From assembly GCF_902686445.1 (NCBI RefSeq), contig NW_025920105.1, positions 930,001 to 994,000 on the forward strand: 64,000 nucleotides of DNA. The letters are read 5' to 3'. Below are positions 10,767 to 23,105 of this stretch, one piece after another. Numbering within the stretch: the stretch's first letter is position 1; each line of letters begins with the position of its first letter. The stretch is from Sciurus carolinensis (lineage: Eukaryota > Chordata > Mammalia > Rodentia > Sciuridae). The position numbers and the translations under genes were made by a program. The notes beneath the pieces were generated by a model. The model ran no database searches. It was not told the origin of the DNA and saw nothing but the letters and a program-made list of their open reading frames with translations.

Positions 10767-13736
10767 AGTGACCTAAGTCTCAAGTAGCTCCTGCCTCTGC
10801 TCTGAGAAAGTATTTGCCCCATGGATGTGAACACCTGTCACCTCCTTGAACTAGGGAGGAAGGGGGAACAAGGGTAGAGACATGGTTAACTCCAGGTGTG
10901 CCCTCTGGTCCTGCCTCACTTAGGAAGCACCTCACACCAGGATTGGCTCTTGACAAGGGAAGCTGCTTGAGGAGACAGGGGACAGCACACTAAGAGCCAC
11001 TGGGTGCTTCCCAACCCTGCCTGGAAGCCTCTCCTGCCTGGGTGTTAGATCAGGGCTACACAGGATTCTGCTCATACACCTGATATTCATTCCCCTAAAA
11101 TCTTTCCATTCCAGGTCCCAAATCCCACATGGTGAAGAGCACTAACACACAACAGCCACAAAGTGAGTTGGTCACAGGTAACAAACACAGCAACAGAGAG
11201 ATTGTGTAGCTGTTCTGAGCTGCAGGGAGTGTTTGTGGAAATATGGATTCCGAGGGATCACAGCCTCCCCTGCTATTGGGTGAGAACAATGAGAATTAGG
11301 CACAAGAATCACATGGTACAAGGAACCAGTGCTGTGCTCCTCCTGAGGCTGGTGGAGACTGAGTTTGAGTGTGGCCTGAACAGGCTTCCCAAAGCCACCT
11401 GCACAACCAGGTGGGGACACACAGAGGGAGAGTGGACAGCACCTGCCAGCTCCCAGTTCCTAGTCTCCAGTCTGTTCCACTGCAGAGAGGAAAGCTGCTT
11501 CATTCCTCCTCTGCTCTTCTGGGTGAGGGACACAGGAAACCTGATCTGTGGGTCTCCAGACAGCTCTGTGCACCAACACCCCCAGCTCAGTGCAGTGACA
11601 TCTCTTCCCAACACACAGCCTTCTAAACCAGAAGGAGCACAGTGACTAAAAGCAAGCATGTGGAACTCAAGGGATCCAGCAGAAAGAGGCTGCACCTGTT
11701 GCAGACATTCAGTCAGCCCCCACCTGCTTGGGGCAACAGGAAAATGTGCAATTCATCTGCTGCTTGCCAGGCATGTGCCCAACCTATGGCAATCACAGGA
11801 AGACATGGCTTTAACTAACAGAGTGGTACTGTGCACACCTCACAGAGGAACCCAGCCTTGGAGCAGGATGCTGAGATGATTAAAGCTCTAAAGGGTGTTC
11901 AAATGACTCTCCAAGAATAATCTGCCCTGAGTTGACAGTCTCAGTAGTAGTCATTAGCCAGCACCCCATGTTCCACCTGTGCACAGTGTGATCAGGTGAT
12001 GTCTCCAGGAGCAGGGGAGAGTCAGAGGTGACAGGCATGTAAGCTAGATGGTGCTACATGGAGGAACAAGTCAGGGTAGATGGCTCCCATGGAAACAAGG
12101 GTGAACAACAGATTTGTGGGCAGGGGGCACCTGGGGGAGCAGACACAGGTCTAAGGGGGAAATGGATATTGGATGGCCAGCTCCAAGTGTTTCCTGGTCA
12201 TTGTTGGTGATTCCATCCATCAACCCTGTGCTGGTTCCATGATGTTAAAATTCCAGTCACTGGAGAGAATGCACCCACCTCTGACTAGTGGTTCCCAGGC
12301 ACAGTGGGTGGTTCAGATGAAGAGAGGTGACCACTCAGGACATTCTCTGTGACTGACAACACCTTGTGAGCAGAGCCCTGTTCCAAACCTGACACTAGTA
12401 GTGGTGATGTCAGGAACAGACCCTGCTGTCTGCAGAATGAATTTGTAAGTGGATTTCAGACTCCCATTGAGACTTTGGTCTCCATTCAGTGGAATGGCTT
12501 GGTTAATCAGTTGTTCCAACAGCATCTGTGATCACTGCTTCCAGAAAGAACAACTCAGATGTTGAAGCAGAAAGAGAAATGGCAGTGTGGCCCTGTGGCA
12601 GCCTGGTTCCATGTAATGTCAACTCTGAACCCCAGAGGAGGAGGGCTAGTCTGATTTTCTGGGGAGTATGGTAAGGGGTTGCAATGCCAGTTCTGAGGCA
12701 TCAGGGTCTTAAATAACTCAGAGCAGGCAAAGAACTGCCCTCATCAGTGACATTGAGTCTGGGGAGAGTTGACCTGGAACAGGCCAGAACTGCTGGGGCA
12801 CAGGGTTCTGTCTTCTATGTCCACATGAGGAAGGTGATAAATTACAGGTGTCAGAAAATTGCACTCTATCACAGCTGCTTGATGATGCAATCAACCAACT
12901 GGAGTGCTAATTGACACATGATAAATCAGTCATGATGCTGCATGGAACTGCAGGCACAGGCTGGGTCAATCATGGACAGAGTGCTTCCTGTGGGGGCAAC
13001 CAGCCCCCTAGGGTACAGTGACAATAACTGGAGACAGATTTAGTTGTCACAACCCTGGGGGTGGGGAGGCTGCTGCCATCCAGGAGCCTCAAGGATGAGG
13101 TCAAGGATGTGGTTAAGCTGCCTATGACACCAGTACAGCCCCCCCAAATAGCTTTATCCTGCCTGATCTGTCACTATTTATAGTCACTTTTCCTCCCACC
13201 TCTGGGTAATGCCAGAGATGTGCACAGAGTGATGTCTGACTCCATTTGGGGGTCACTGGCCTCATGCAGAACCAAATCTGAGCATAAGCCAGTGTTACAC
13301 TGCCTCTCCTGCTTCCTTCCTGTTCTATTTACCTCTTCCCACTTTTGTTTTCCATTACAGGGGAAATGACAAAAGCATACTGGAGAATCACTGAAAGCAT
13401 TGTTCTCTTCAATTAAAAGAATGAATTGGAAATAACTCCTGGAAAGCAGAAAATGAACTGAGAGAGAAGACTTGAGAGTCATTGACAATTGAGCAGCTCA
13501 GGAGAGGAGCAAAGATGGCTCCAGATGAGATGGCTGGTCCAGTAGAACCCCCAGTCTGAGTGGAGCTGTGGGCAGGGAGGCTTGGAGAGGCTCCTGCTTC
13601 TCCATCAAGCCAGTTCAGTGCAGGTCACCAGCAATATGGAATGATAGCATTGCATAGAAAGTGTCAGAAAGCACCATCCATGGTGAAGAGAAATAATGTT
13701 TTGTGAAATTTCAGATTCACAAGGTGTGTGTCTCTC

Positions 13737-13742
<6 letters not shown>
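10766..13742. other. GC-moderate DNA without recognised gene
   Basis: About 3 kb with no recognisable exon, RNA gene or mobile element. The 160-residue plus-strand frame at 11,163-11,645 and the 128-residue minus-strand frame at 11,309-11,695 overlap each other and show no motif. Confidence 0.4.

Positions 13743-13786
<44 letters not shown>
13743..13786. repeat. (TG)n microsatellite
   Basis: Near-perfect run of about 22 TG dinucleotides, preceded by an impure TGTGTCTCTCTGTGTT segment. Confidence 0.97.
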
Positions 13787-13787
<1 letters not shown>

Positions 13788-15232
13788 ACCTGTGAATGCA
13801 CTGTGCTCCATAGCAAACATATTTCTCATAATGGGTCAAGGTCAAACAGCTTGTAAAGTACAGGATAAGATTAAATAATGGAGGGTTTGAAAATCACCCA
13901 GCATTTGTCAGCAAATTCTGCAAGAAAAAAGAATGAGGAAATGATAGATTCAAGGGAAATGAGGCTGAAAAAGATAGAATGTAGCCACTTCACTGCCCTG
14001 GGCCATGTGGAGGGGAGCATTTACCTGTCTCTTGACCTATATACCTGCCAGCCTCCAACACATTCCTGGCAGGTTTTGCAGACTCTGCAAGAGCTAGTGG
14101 GTTCATACACCAACACACATGGTTGCAGTTTTTAATTGAATAGTTGTTTGTGCCCTTGCATATGTTCTAAGAGGAAATCAAACATGTGGTTCCATGGGTG
14201 ACAGATAAGGACAAAGTGTTGGTGCCACATGCATGAATTTACTTTTCAGGTGGTCTGGTTTAGGGGAAAACGTAGGGTTAGGGGTGTGTCTGTGCTCATG
14301 TCTGTGTATGGCCCTCAAGGGACACAGTTCTGTAGCCCTGAGCCCTGTGGGCCTCCTTACAGCTCAGGGAAGGCCTGACCCTATCCAACCACACCCACAT
14401 TCTCTTGGGAAAGGTGACAAAGTGAGGGATCTGAGAACAGCAAAGCCATGGGTATGAGGCATCTCAGATACCCAACTTCCTCTCAGGACTTCACAAAAGA
14501 ACAACCAGTTTCTCCACTCATTCCCCTGCTGATGTGGAGCCCCAGAACCTCCCAGATGCCCCAACCCCTCTGAGACAGGCTGTGCTCCCAGGCCAGCCAG
14601 GCTGGTGGCCTCCTTCTGTAGACATTTATTTCTGCACCTGCTGAACCACGTTTCCCTTTTTCCCTTGACCTCTGAGGTCACTGACTGATTTTGCCCAAGG
14701 TGGACTTCAATGCACAGAGACCCCATTATGAAGCCTGTGGTGTCCTCAACTACTGAGCAGCATTCACACAGAAGCTTGCATTGTTCGCCAATGTCCAACT
14801 CAGACCTGTTCTGGTCTTTGGTTTTCACAAATGTCCACCTCCTGCCTAGGATCTGGGTTTTTTCTGAGCACCCATGGCCCTGGAGTTTGTTTGGGTGCTC
14901 AGAGCTCTCCAAATTTCTGCAGGATTCCAGCATTTGCACAGGAAGTCCCAGCCCAGTGGGAGGAACAGGTGACCCAGAAGTGAAACAGACAGCATACCTG
15001 GTGCTGGGGTGGCATGGTCATCCCCAGCAGTGGGAGAGAGGTAACAGTCTAATTGTAACCAGGCTGACCCCTCCCTGAGTTCAAGGGACCCAGTCCTCAC
15101 TGAATATGGACAACAGTATGGGAATAAAGAAATCGGTCCTTAGAGGTGTGAATTGGGACCTTCACTTTGGTTGGTCCTGACTGTCGCTTCATATCAACCT
15201 CAAATCAGAATCTGCCAAGTGTGTTCATTTAT
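13787..15232. other. DNA without recognised gene
   Basis: The minus-strand open frame 14,364-14,939 (191 codons) is the longest in the left half. It shows no domain, signal peptide or low-complexity motif, and the opposite strand is also open in part. I treat it as chance. Confidence 0.4.
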
Positions 15233-15345
15233 GTTTTTTTTTTTTTTTGAGACATGGTCTGGCTGAGTTGATGGGCCTGGAACTTGCAACCCACCCACCT
15301 CAGCCTCCCTAGCAGCTGGCACTCAGGAACCTGGGAGTATGACTT
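15233..15345 (-). mobile_element. B1-like SINE fragment
   Basis: A run of Ts followed by GAGACATGGTCTGGCTGAGT, then GGCCTGGAACTTGCAA, CACCTCAGCCTCCC and AGCAGCTGG. This is the order of a 7SL-derived B1 SINE read on the minus strand, with its A-tail at the left end. The element is diverged and its 5' part is short or missing. Confidence 0.65.
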
Positions 15346-18300
15346 ACAACCACCTATGCAAGACCCCACCAAGTTCCCAGACAGTGCTTCTCCCCATTCA
15401 GGGTGAGAGTGATGGCCACACCCCCTATGGATGTCAGAACCACATGAGCAATGCAGGAGCAAGCAGGCCACAGTGGGTGCCCCAATGATGCCTCTGTTTT
15501 CCCTCAGGGAGGAGTCCCTTCTAACTATGGTCAGAGGAGAAAAACTGAAGGTCCCTGGAGCTGGGAGAGGGATAGGAGCAGGTGCCAGGCCCCATCAGGG
15601 GTTCACAGGGGCCCTGAATGTGTGGTTATCAACACCCTGCAGAGAGGGACAAAGCCTGTCCCTTCTGCTGCCGGGACCCCACACCTTCCCTCCCTATGCA
15701 CCAGAGGTTCTTCGGCCAAGAACCAGATGCTGAAGGGGCATGTCACAGACCCAGAAAACTGACTCACAGGCAGTGAGTCCCTGGATGATCAACACTGCCA
15801 GACAGGCACCATATCAGGGACCCAGAGAGTTCAGGATGGCAGCTAATGAAAAATCAGGGGTGGTGTGGGGATAGGACTGGAGGAGCCCAACTGAGTGGCT
15901 TCAAACTGGCAGAAAACTGCAGGATCTAGCAAAAGGTGGGTAACTGCCTCACTGGGCATTCTGAAGTAGTTTTAAGGGTGGCCTTTGAATGCTCTCATTC
16001 CTGCTCTTCTGTTCCCTCCTCAGCCTGCCACAAAGTGTCTGAGGAGTCTCATCTGACCAGTACATGAGCAGAGCCTGGAGAGTCAGCCCTCAGGAGCTCC
16101 ACTGTGGTGGTGGCCACCCATCTTCCACTCTTTTCAAAGTGAACGTGGCTCTGCCATCTCCCACAGTGAAGAAGAAACTTCAAGCTCATCCAAGAACAGT
16201 GAGAAATGCTGTTGTAAAAATGAAAGGTCCCGACCCCTTTTCCATTCATGGACCCCAAACATGAGCTGTTTCCAGTCTCTCTGAAAGAGATCCACACTCT
16301 TGAGGAATTCACAATTTAAGATTATATCTGAGATTCAGGGGTTGCATCAGTGTGCAGCACCTAAGCTAGTTTGTGATGGAGAATCCAGAGTTCACCTGGC
16401 TTCTTTTGGTGTCCCTTTGTCACAAGAACCAAAGACTTGGCAAAACTGGAGTCTCCCTGTAGGTTATGGGGTCACTGTCCTGGTCTGGACTGAGGCTGCC
16501 TGGTGACCTGGTGTTGGCCAGCCTGGGAGGGAACAGGGGCAGGCTGAGGAGTTGATGGAGAGGGAAGGAAGGTGATACCCAGCACCTTGCAGTCCCTAGA
16601 CCTCTACCTCCACTGCCCAGGGCCAGCCTGCCTTGTCACCCCCTGCTGACCATACTCCTCTGGGCAAGTCCAGCCAGCCTGGGGCAGGTTCCAGGACCTC
16701 AGCCTGGATTGTTCAGAAAACCCAGCCCCTGAAGGCCCCATTCACCCTGGGTGTTCTGCCATCTCCTCACTTACTGTAGCTGGGATGGTTTCCATGGTTG
16801 CTTCTCTTAGAGCAACCCTGGGGACACAGGGTGCAAGGGCTTCAGAGTTCATGGTGACATAACATGACCTGAGACCTTGCCTGACAGGGCACAAAGTGAC
16901 ATTACTGCATTAAATTAGGAACTTCAGCAATGTGAGCATGTTCCCTGGTCAATGATAAGTTGTTTGGTAAAAGGCACATTGGATGTTTGCAATCATTCCA
17001 TATGCTGAGGAAGGGCTCTGACAAGTGATAAATGAGAAAATTAGAGGCTTCAAGAAAATGTAAATACCATCCTTTTTAAGTCTGTCCCTTTGCAGGAATA
17101 AAAAAAAAATGTTTTCTCAAAGCAATGAGGCATTTCTCTTCTTCTCTCCACCACAAGGAAAATGACTGTAGCTACTTTACATACATTTACATATCTTGAT
17201 ATTTCTTCCTCATCCCTACCAATATGGGAACAGATGCTGTGGTTTCAGCTCTTTTTCTTCCATCAGGGTCACTCCTGAGGAACATTTGTACAAATCTTTT
17301 TTCTGATCTGCATCTTCCCATAAAATTTTAGTGCCACAGACCCATTGTAGAAAGGCTTATGGGCTGCAGGTCTGTGTATTTACATAAAGCAAGTAAGACC
17401 TCTCCGTGCCCCATCATTTTACCCCCAGAATTCCAGAGCTGCTTTGTCCCCTGTGGAGTAGTCTTCTCTACTGAGATAAGGGGCTGTGGTTTCTTCTTTA
17501 GCTCAGTCATCAAGCATGCATCTTGTCAGTCTGGGCTGGACACAGGACATGGCCATGAGCAAAGCGGGTTGCCCCAGTCCTCCTGGATCTGATGTTGTAC
17601 CAGGAATACAGATCAAAGGTGATGAGCTACCACATAGAGTGAGATGGAGGGACCTGTTGAGAGTGGTAATGCAGAGCATCAGAGTGGTGCACAGGCTACC
17701 CAGGGGGCCCTGGGAGACTTGGCACCCAGATAGGGGACAGCGACTGCTTGGGATTTGGGGAAGTGGTGGAACCAAAGCAGGTAGAGGGATATACTAAAGG
17801 TAGAGGGATCAACAAGCCCAATTCCTAAGAGGAGAGGGCAGAGATGAAGGTGGCTGTAGTCCAAGGGTCAAAAAGGCTATAGGGTGGTGACACCAGAGAG
17901 GTTACAGGTGATCACAGGGAAGGGTAGATGAGTCATTTCAGGCTTTGGGATCCTGTGAAGATTCAGCTTTTACTTTGAGGTAAATAGGAACCACTGAACT
18001 TTTATAAAATATTGTCATAAAGGTAGAGGTTGGAAGGGTTGAGAATCAGGATCCTGGCACAATACCATCAGGGATTCACCCTCCTCCAAAACTGCAGCCC
18101 AACTCTTTAGGGGAACAAAGCCTTTCCCCATTGGATACAATCAGGAGGGCCTGCCCATCAAGGAGGCTGGTCCCTGGCCTGGACAATCTGCTCTTTTCTG
18201 GAGGCTTCATCCTTGGTAGGGTGACCAAGACATCAGGATTGTTGAAACCACTTTTCTTGGCAGTCCTGCTGTTTACAGGGAGTTCTATCCCCAAATGAAA

Positions 18301-18793
18301 GCAAATAAGGCACCCCCAGACAGCCACCAAAACAAAGCCCAAGTCCTACAGGAATGTCTACCAAAAATATCAATAAGATCACACCTGGAAACCAAACCAA
18401 TGTAAAGCTTATCTGGGGAAGATGATTCCATGTGCTTTTTGACATCTCTGTCCTTAGCTGAACAGCACTGGGGTCCCTATGCCCTTTTCTCAACTAGCCC
18501 TTGATCTCAGTCATGATTGTGCCAGACCTGCAAAGTTCTTTTTCAGTAATAATTGTGCTAAGTCAGCTTGGAGAGGATCCCCCACCCACCCTGATATCTG
18601 GCCACCTGGCCTGTCCCTGCAGGAGTCCTGTTTAATGGATCTAGCTGGAGTCCTTCCTCTCTTTCCATCTCCTTAGTAACCTTCCACCACATCTTCCCAC
18701 AACCTGCTCCTTGGCTATGAGTCTCTATTGTTCTTGCTACATTTGGAGTCAAGCCTGATCTCTCTCCCCTATTGTGATATTAGTCTTGATGCT
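15346..18793. other. DNA without recognised gene
   Basis: No recognisable exon or mobile element. A-run at about 17,100-17,109. Short frames on both strands are uninformative. Confidence 0.35.
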
Positions 18794-19150
18794 TGCTATG
18801 GCTTAGATGAGGCTGAGCCCTCCAAGGTTCATGTACCAGAAGCACAGTGCCCAGTGTGGCCATGTCAAGAGGTGGTTCCCTCTTTAAGAGATGGGGTCTA
18901 AGGAGGTTTTTACTGACACCTCTCCACTCTCTGTGTCCCTACCTTACCATGCAATATCTTCCTCTCATGCACATTCCCTCTAAGATGCCATCAGTCATAA
19001 AGTTACACAGCCAGGGTACCCTTAACAAAGACAGTACCAGGCTATTTTGGCTTTCAGTTTCTAAAACTGTGAACTAAATAAACCTCTTTTCTCTATCAGG
19101 GATCCAGCCTTGAGTATTTGGTTACAGTAATGGAAAGCAGACTGATTAAC
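18794..19150 (+). mobile_element. MaLR-type (ERVL-MaLR) solo LTR
   Basis: It begins TGCTATGGCTTAGATGAG, has the mid-element phrase AAGAGGTGGTTCCCTCTTTAAGAGATGGGGT, split here only by divergence from the family, then GTGAACTAAATAAACCTCTTTTC with the polyadenylation signal AATAAA at 19,077-19,082. It ends with GTTACAGTAATGGAAAGCAGACTG. This is the layout of MaLR LTRs (MST/MLT/ORR1 group). No internal sequence adjoins it, so it is a solo LTR. The subfamily cannot be set by eye. Confidence 0.75.
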
Positions 19151-19214
19151 TCCTATTGCAGTAATCCTGAACAAAATCTTCCTACTATTTTAGCAAGTAC
19201 CAGAAAAAATTTTC

Positions 19215-19390
19215 TTTGACACATTTTACACAATAAACATTTCCTGGGCTCCTACTATATGGCAGACTCTGTATTGTGCAGTAGGGATTAAATGCCTACC
19301 AATCCAAAGAATCTCTGTCCCCTTGGGGTGTGTGTGCAGTCAAATGCGGGGAGGACAGACAGTGGGCATGTTAGCTACTGAAGGCAGACC
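19215..19390 (+). mobile_element. L2 LINE 3' fragment
   Basis: Contains ATTTCCTGGGCTCCTACTATA followed by GGCAGACTCTGTATTGTGCAG. This matches the L2 3'-end phrase describing a stem of CTACTATGTGCCAGGCACTGT. Ancient, inactive. Confidence 0.6.
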
Positions 19391-19934
19391 TAACAACAGG
19401 GGGTGTATATTTATGGAAGGAGATGTCTAAATCAAATTTCTATAAAAGAAACCATGTTCAAAGCTCTGCATTGTCATAAAAATGATAAATATTTATGTGA
19501 CATAAGCAACAAGCTCTTCATTTGCCTTTTCTCTTGTTCTGGACTCATTGTCTAGAGCTATCCAGAAACACAGAGACCTGGTTCAGCAAAGCTCATTTTC
19601 ATTTTCATTTTAAATACTCCAGAGACAGCAACTCAAATCAGAAGGAGAAATGACTTTCTCACACAATCCTTGGTCTATGTAAAGCATCACCTTCCTACAC
19701 TCCTCTGTTTGGTTCATTCACGGGCTCATGACTCTTCTCCATCAAGGCTGATGGCAGCATACCCAGAGAGTAAAGGTGACCTGTGGATATGGGGACTTTG
19801 TTCCCAAGGTCATTTTCACATGAAATGCCCCCAGCTTGTCCCTTCCCAGGTGTGAGTCCCTCTGCTGAGTCACCTTGGACCAGAGTCACATTTTCCATGG
19901 CCCCTCAGCTCCAAGCACATTTCACATGGTGTCT
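19391..19934. other. DNA without recognised feature
   Basis: Includes a short CATTTTCATTTTCATTTT run near 19,596. No gene evidence. Confidence 0.35.
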
Positions 19935-20105
19935 TGTATAATCTTTACCGCTCTCCCCACCATGGGTCAGATTCTGTTACTGTCACCATGTCAAAGATAA
20001 TGATGAAGAGGCTCAGAAGTTTACCTGTGGTCTCACAGCTAGAAAAGTGGGGAACAGAGATTCAATTTCCACCAGTCCAACTTCAGACTCCACATTTTTA
20101 ACCAT
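19935..20105 (-). mobile_element. MIR SINE fragment
   Basis: The series TGAAGAGGCTCAGAAGTTTA, GTGGTCTCACAGCTAGAAAA and AGATTCAATTTCCACCAGTC is the reverse complement of the conserved MIR core (exemplified by AGCTGTGTGACCTTGGGCAA). Mammal-wide tRNA-derived SINE, old and diverged. Confidence 0.65.
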
Positions 20106-21404
20106 GTTATCAATGTTTCCCTGAAGAACAATGAGGTGAACCCACAGGCTCATCACTTGGGGCTTTGGGGTTAGCAGGCAGGTAGATCACCACTGCAAAG
20201 CTTTCCTCTGCCATAGATCCCTCCTGCCTTGGCCACAGCCCACTCATCTGATGAACCTGCCTGACTCTGATGAACCTTTCCTCCATCACAGGCCCTTGTT
20301 CTCACATGCCTGGCTGACTCTGGGTTCAGGGCCCTCTGGCTGTCCTTAGGCTGTGCCCATGCAGAACCACATCCAACCTTTGGGAATGACCCAGTCTCCA
20401 TTCCTTGTCCAAGGCTCTTGTCCTGAAAGTTTCCCCCATAGCAGGAGATGCCAGCACAGCTAGTATCCACATTCCAGTTGGTTTTGCATTGTCAGGACAC
20501 ATGATGACCTCCCTCTCCACAGTAAGTACTGCCTGACATTGTACACACATCAGCACCTTGCATATTGGTCTACCTTCTGCATTTTTAAGGTGGTTCTGCA
20601 GATCTCAGCTTTCCCAAATGTGGATCTGGCTCAAAATCTGGCACCTTGAGTAATCTTCCTTGCCCCAACACCTAAAATCACACTGATCCCTCATTGTCTC
20701 TGCCAAGGGACAGCGTCCCATCCTTGTGAGTCAGATCAGAGTCAGATGGGGTGTTGGCAAGGGAAAGTGGACCTGTTGGCTGTGAAATAAAAAAAGCATT
20801 CAGATCTCTAGAGCAGGCTTCCCCTATATTTTTTGACCAGGATCCACAGTAAGAGATGTGGTTTGCATCAGAATGAGATCCAAGCATGTGTGTATGCATA
20901 GGTACACACTAACACATAGGAGCAGGGTGGGGGATATCAGGAATGTCACAGATCAACAACAGATGTAAGAGACAGAGGAAGAACATTTGTTGATTCTCTA
21001 TTTTTAAAAACAAATAGAGAAAAGGTTTATGAGAAAATGGTAATTCAAATAGTGAATATTTGATAATATTCAAGGGATTATTGCTAATTAATTTTAGGCA
21101 AGATTCTAGCCTTGTATCTGTAAAATGAAGTTCTTATATTTTAGAGAAATGTGCTAAAGTTTAGGATTGGTCTAAAAATAATCCAGAAAAAATAAACTTG
21201 TGTTAAGTTGCTAATGGACTAAACATTTGGATCTTAAGCCTTGAAGCCTGGCAGCGAGAGAACAGATGGGTCCCTCATGCTCTCCTCTCTGTGCCATGTT
21301 CAAGAACATGCATAATATAGAGTCAATTAATGTACTCAGCAAAATACTACTGTACTAAATTCATAATCAAAGAAAGTCCCAAATAGACCATGTGTTTGAT
21401 AAAG
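20106..21404. other. DNA without recognised gene; one perfect hairpin
   Basis: Otherwise featureless. A perfect 9-bp inverted repeat (TCTCTATTT / AAATAGAGA) at 20,995-21,003 and 21,012-21,020 with an 8-base loop sits in AT-rich DNA. Confidence 0.5.
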
Positions 21405-21610
21405 GTGGCAGGGAGTGTCTTGGATGGTAGACTCTGAAGACAACCTCCCTGGGTTTGGACCCTTTCTTTGTCACTTATCAAGTGCATGACTGTGGGCATC
21501 CTACTTGTCCTCTCTGCTCCTGTTTTCTACTCTGGGGGAACAATTCAAGCTCCCATGCTGGAATGACTGCAGGCAATGTGTGGAGCCCTTAAGAGGTTCC
21601 CCAAGCACAT
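21405..21610 (+). mobile_element. MIR SINE fragment
   Basis: The order GGTAGACTCTGAAGACAACC, CTGGGTTTGGACCC, TGTCACTTATCAAGTGCATG and GGGCATCCTACTTGTCCTCT follows the MIR body from its core to its 3' part. Diverged and inactive. Confidence 0.65.
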
Positions 21611-22884
21611 TGCTTTTCCCTGTTTGAACAAAGAATAGTTCATGTGCCAGCAGCATCAGAAAAGAAGAGGCTCAAGGAGGTCCATCTGCCCACAGCAGTG
21701 AGTATTCAGAGGCAGGACATGGAAGCCAAGTCCAGAAGCACCTGCGTAGATGAGAGTGAGGCTTTGGTGTTACTTGGACATGGTCTGATCAAGTGACTGC
21801 TGAGACCCAGAAATCTGTCACCAAAATAAAAAAAAAATATTTTGCTTCTAAGTTTGGTTTCTGTTATTTTCTTTACCAATTTAGGTTGCAGTTCCCAAAG
21901 TATAGAGAGCTCCAGATTGATGGCTTTCAACTTGCTTACATGAATGAAGTTAAAGGGCCATAGTGGAGGGAGAGGTGAAGCAGCTTCTAGGGATGTTCCA
22001 TGAAAGAAAACTTCATGCTTTGATCCTGTTGGGCCTCATTTCTTCTCTCTTTCTCCTGGCTGGCTTGGGGCAAGATGTCTGGAGCTGGAATGGAGAAACC
22101 ACCTTGGCCAGGTACTGTTCCTGGACTAGAAGCCCACATGACAGAGGAACAGGGTCCCAGAGAATTTTCTGGGGCAGCACCCACATGCCAGCCTTGGACT
22201 GTCACCTCAGACCACCCTGAGAGAAAAGAAAGTGTAGGTCTGCTTAAGAGCCTGAGATTTGTAGCACTGTTCCAACCAGAACCTGAACCAGGTGATCCTA
22301 CTTGATACATTAAGTTGCAACTTATGTTTCATCAATTGTAAAAGATTTCACTCAGAGGAGGGACCACAGATTGGAACAGGGAACATTCTGCATCTGAAGA
22401 CACAAAGAGTTTCATTTTTTTTTCTTTCCAGGATATAGAGCTAAGAGAAGCAATGGTGTCCTTCTGGCTTGTCCTGCCTGGGGAGTTCATTCCTTCCTTC
22501 CTTTTCTATCTTCTTTGGAATCTCCAAGGTCTTGGATAAAGCAAAAGCAACCTTCCACACTTGGAATGGAATAACAAGACACAGGACCAATATTGGCTAT
22601 GGAAAGTGGTCTTCTCTCAGGAGAGCTCCCACAGCAGAGGGAAGGCAGGGTGAAGAAGGATGCCTGCCAGGGGTGAGTCTTTTCTGAAAAGGCTCCTAGC
22701 ACCTCAACATCTTAGCACTCATGACACTTGACCTAGTGGGAGTAGACCTGCCATTGACAAAGGAAGTCCCTTCGCACAACTCAGCATGCCCTGAATAGCT
22801 ATTAGAAATGTCCATCATTAGAATTTCAGTATTTTTTATTTCATTTGGCCTACTTCCTAGTCCCCTGGCTTTGCAGGTCTCCAG
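21611..22884. other. DNA without recognised gene
   Basis: No exon or repeat family recognised. Short overlapping frames at 21,963-22,310 on both strands are uninformative. Confidence 0.35.
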
Positions 22885-23105
22885 AATTTAATCCACTCCT
22901 TTAACAAATACTTTCTGAGTGCATACTGTGTGTCAGACACTGTACCAGTCTGGAGGCACAGAAGTGAACAGGACAGATAACTCAATTTATTCCAGAATCT
23001 TTCATTACCCACCCACCACATCAAGCACTGGGCCAATGACCAGAGTTGTAATGATGAAGAAAATAAAAGTGATAGTTGCTGTCTTGGAGTTGGCATTCTA
23101 GTCCC
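22885..23105 (+). mobile_element. L2 LINE 3' fragment
   Basis: ACTTTCTGAGTGCATACTGTG, GTCAGACACTGTACCAGTCTG, AGTGAACAGGACAGATAA and CTTGGAGTTGGCATTCTAGT occur in the order of the L2 3' terminus. It is a clear ancient LINE fossil with no coding capacity. Confidence 0.75.

Noticed and set aside
11163..11695. Overlapping frames of 160 and 128 codons on opposite strands
   Set aside because: They overlap each other and show no recognisable protein family; treated as chance.
13605..13878. Open frames across the TG microsatellite on both strands
   Set aside because: Thr-His and Val-Cys repeats are direct translations of the dinucleotide run.
14364..14939. 191-codon minus-strand open frame
   Set aside because: Longest frame of the left half, but no domain, start context, splice or conservation signal; the opposite strand is also partly open. 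Expected by chance in moderately GC-rich DNA.
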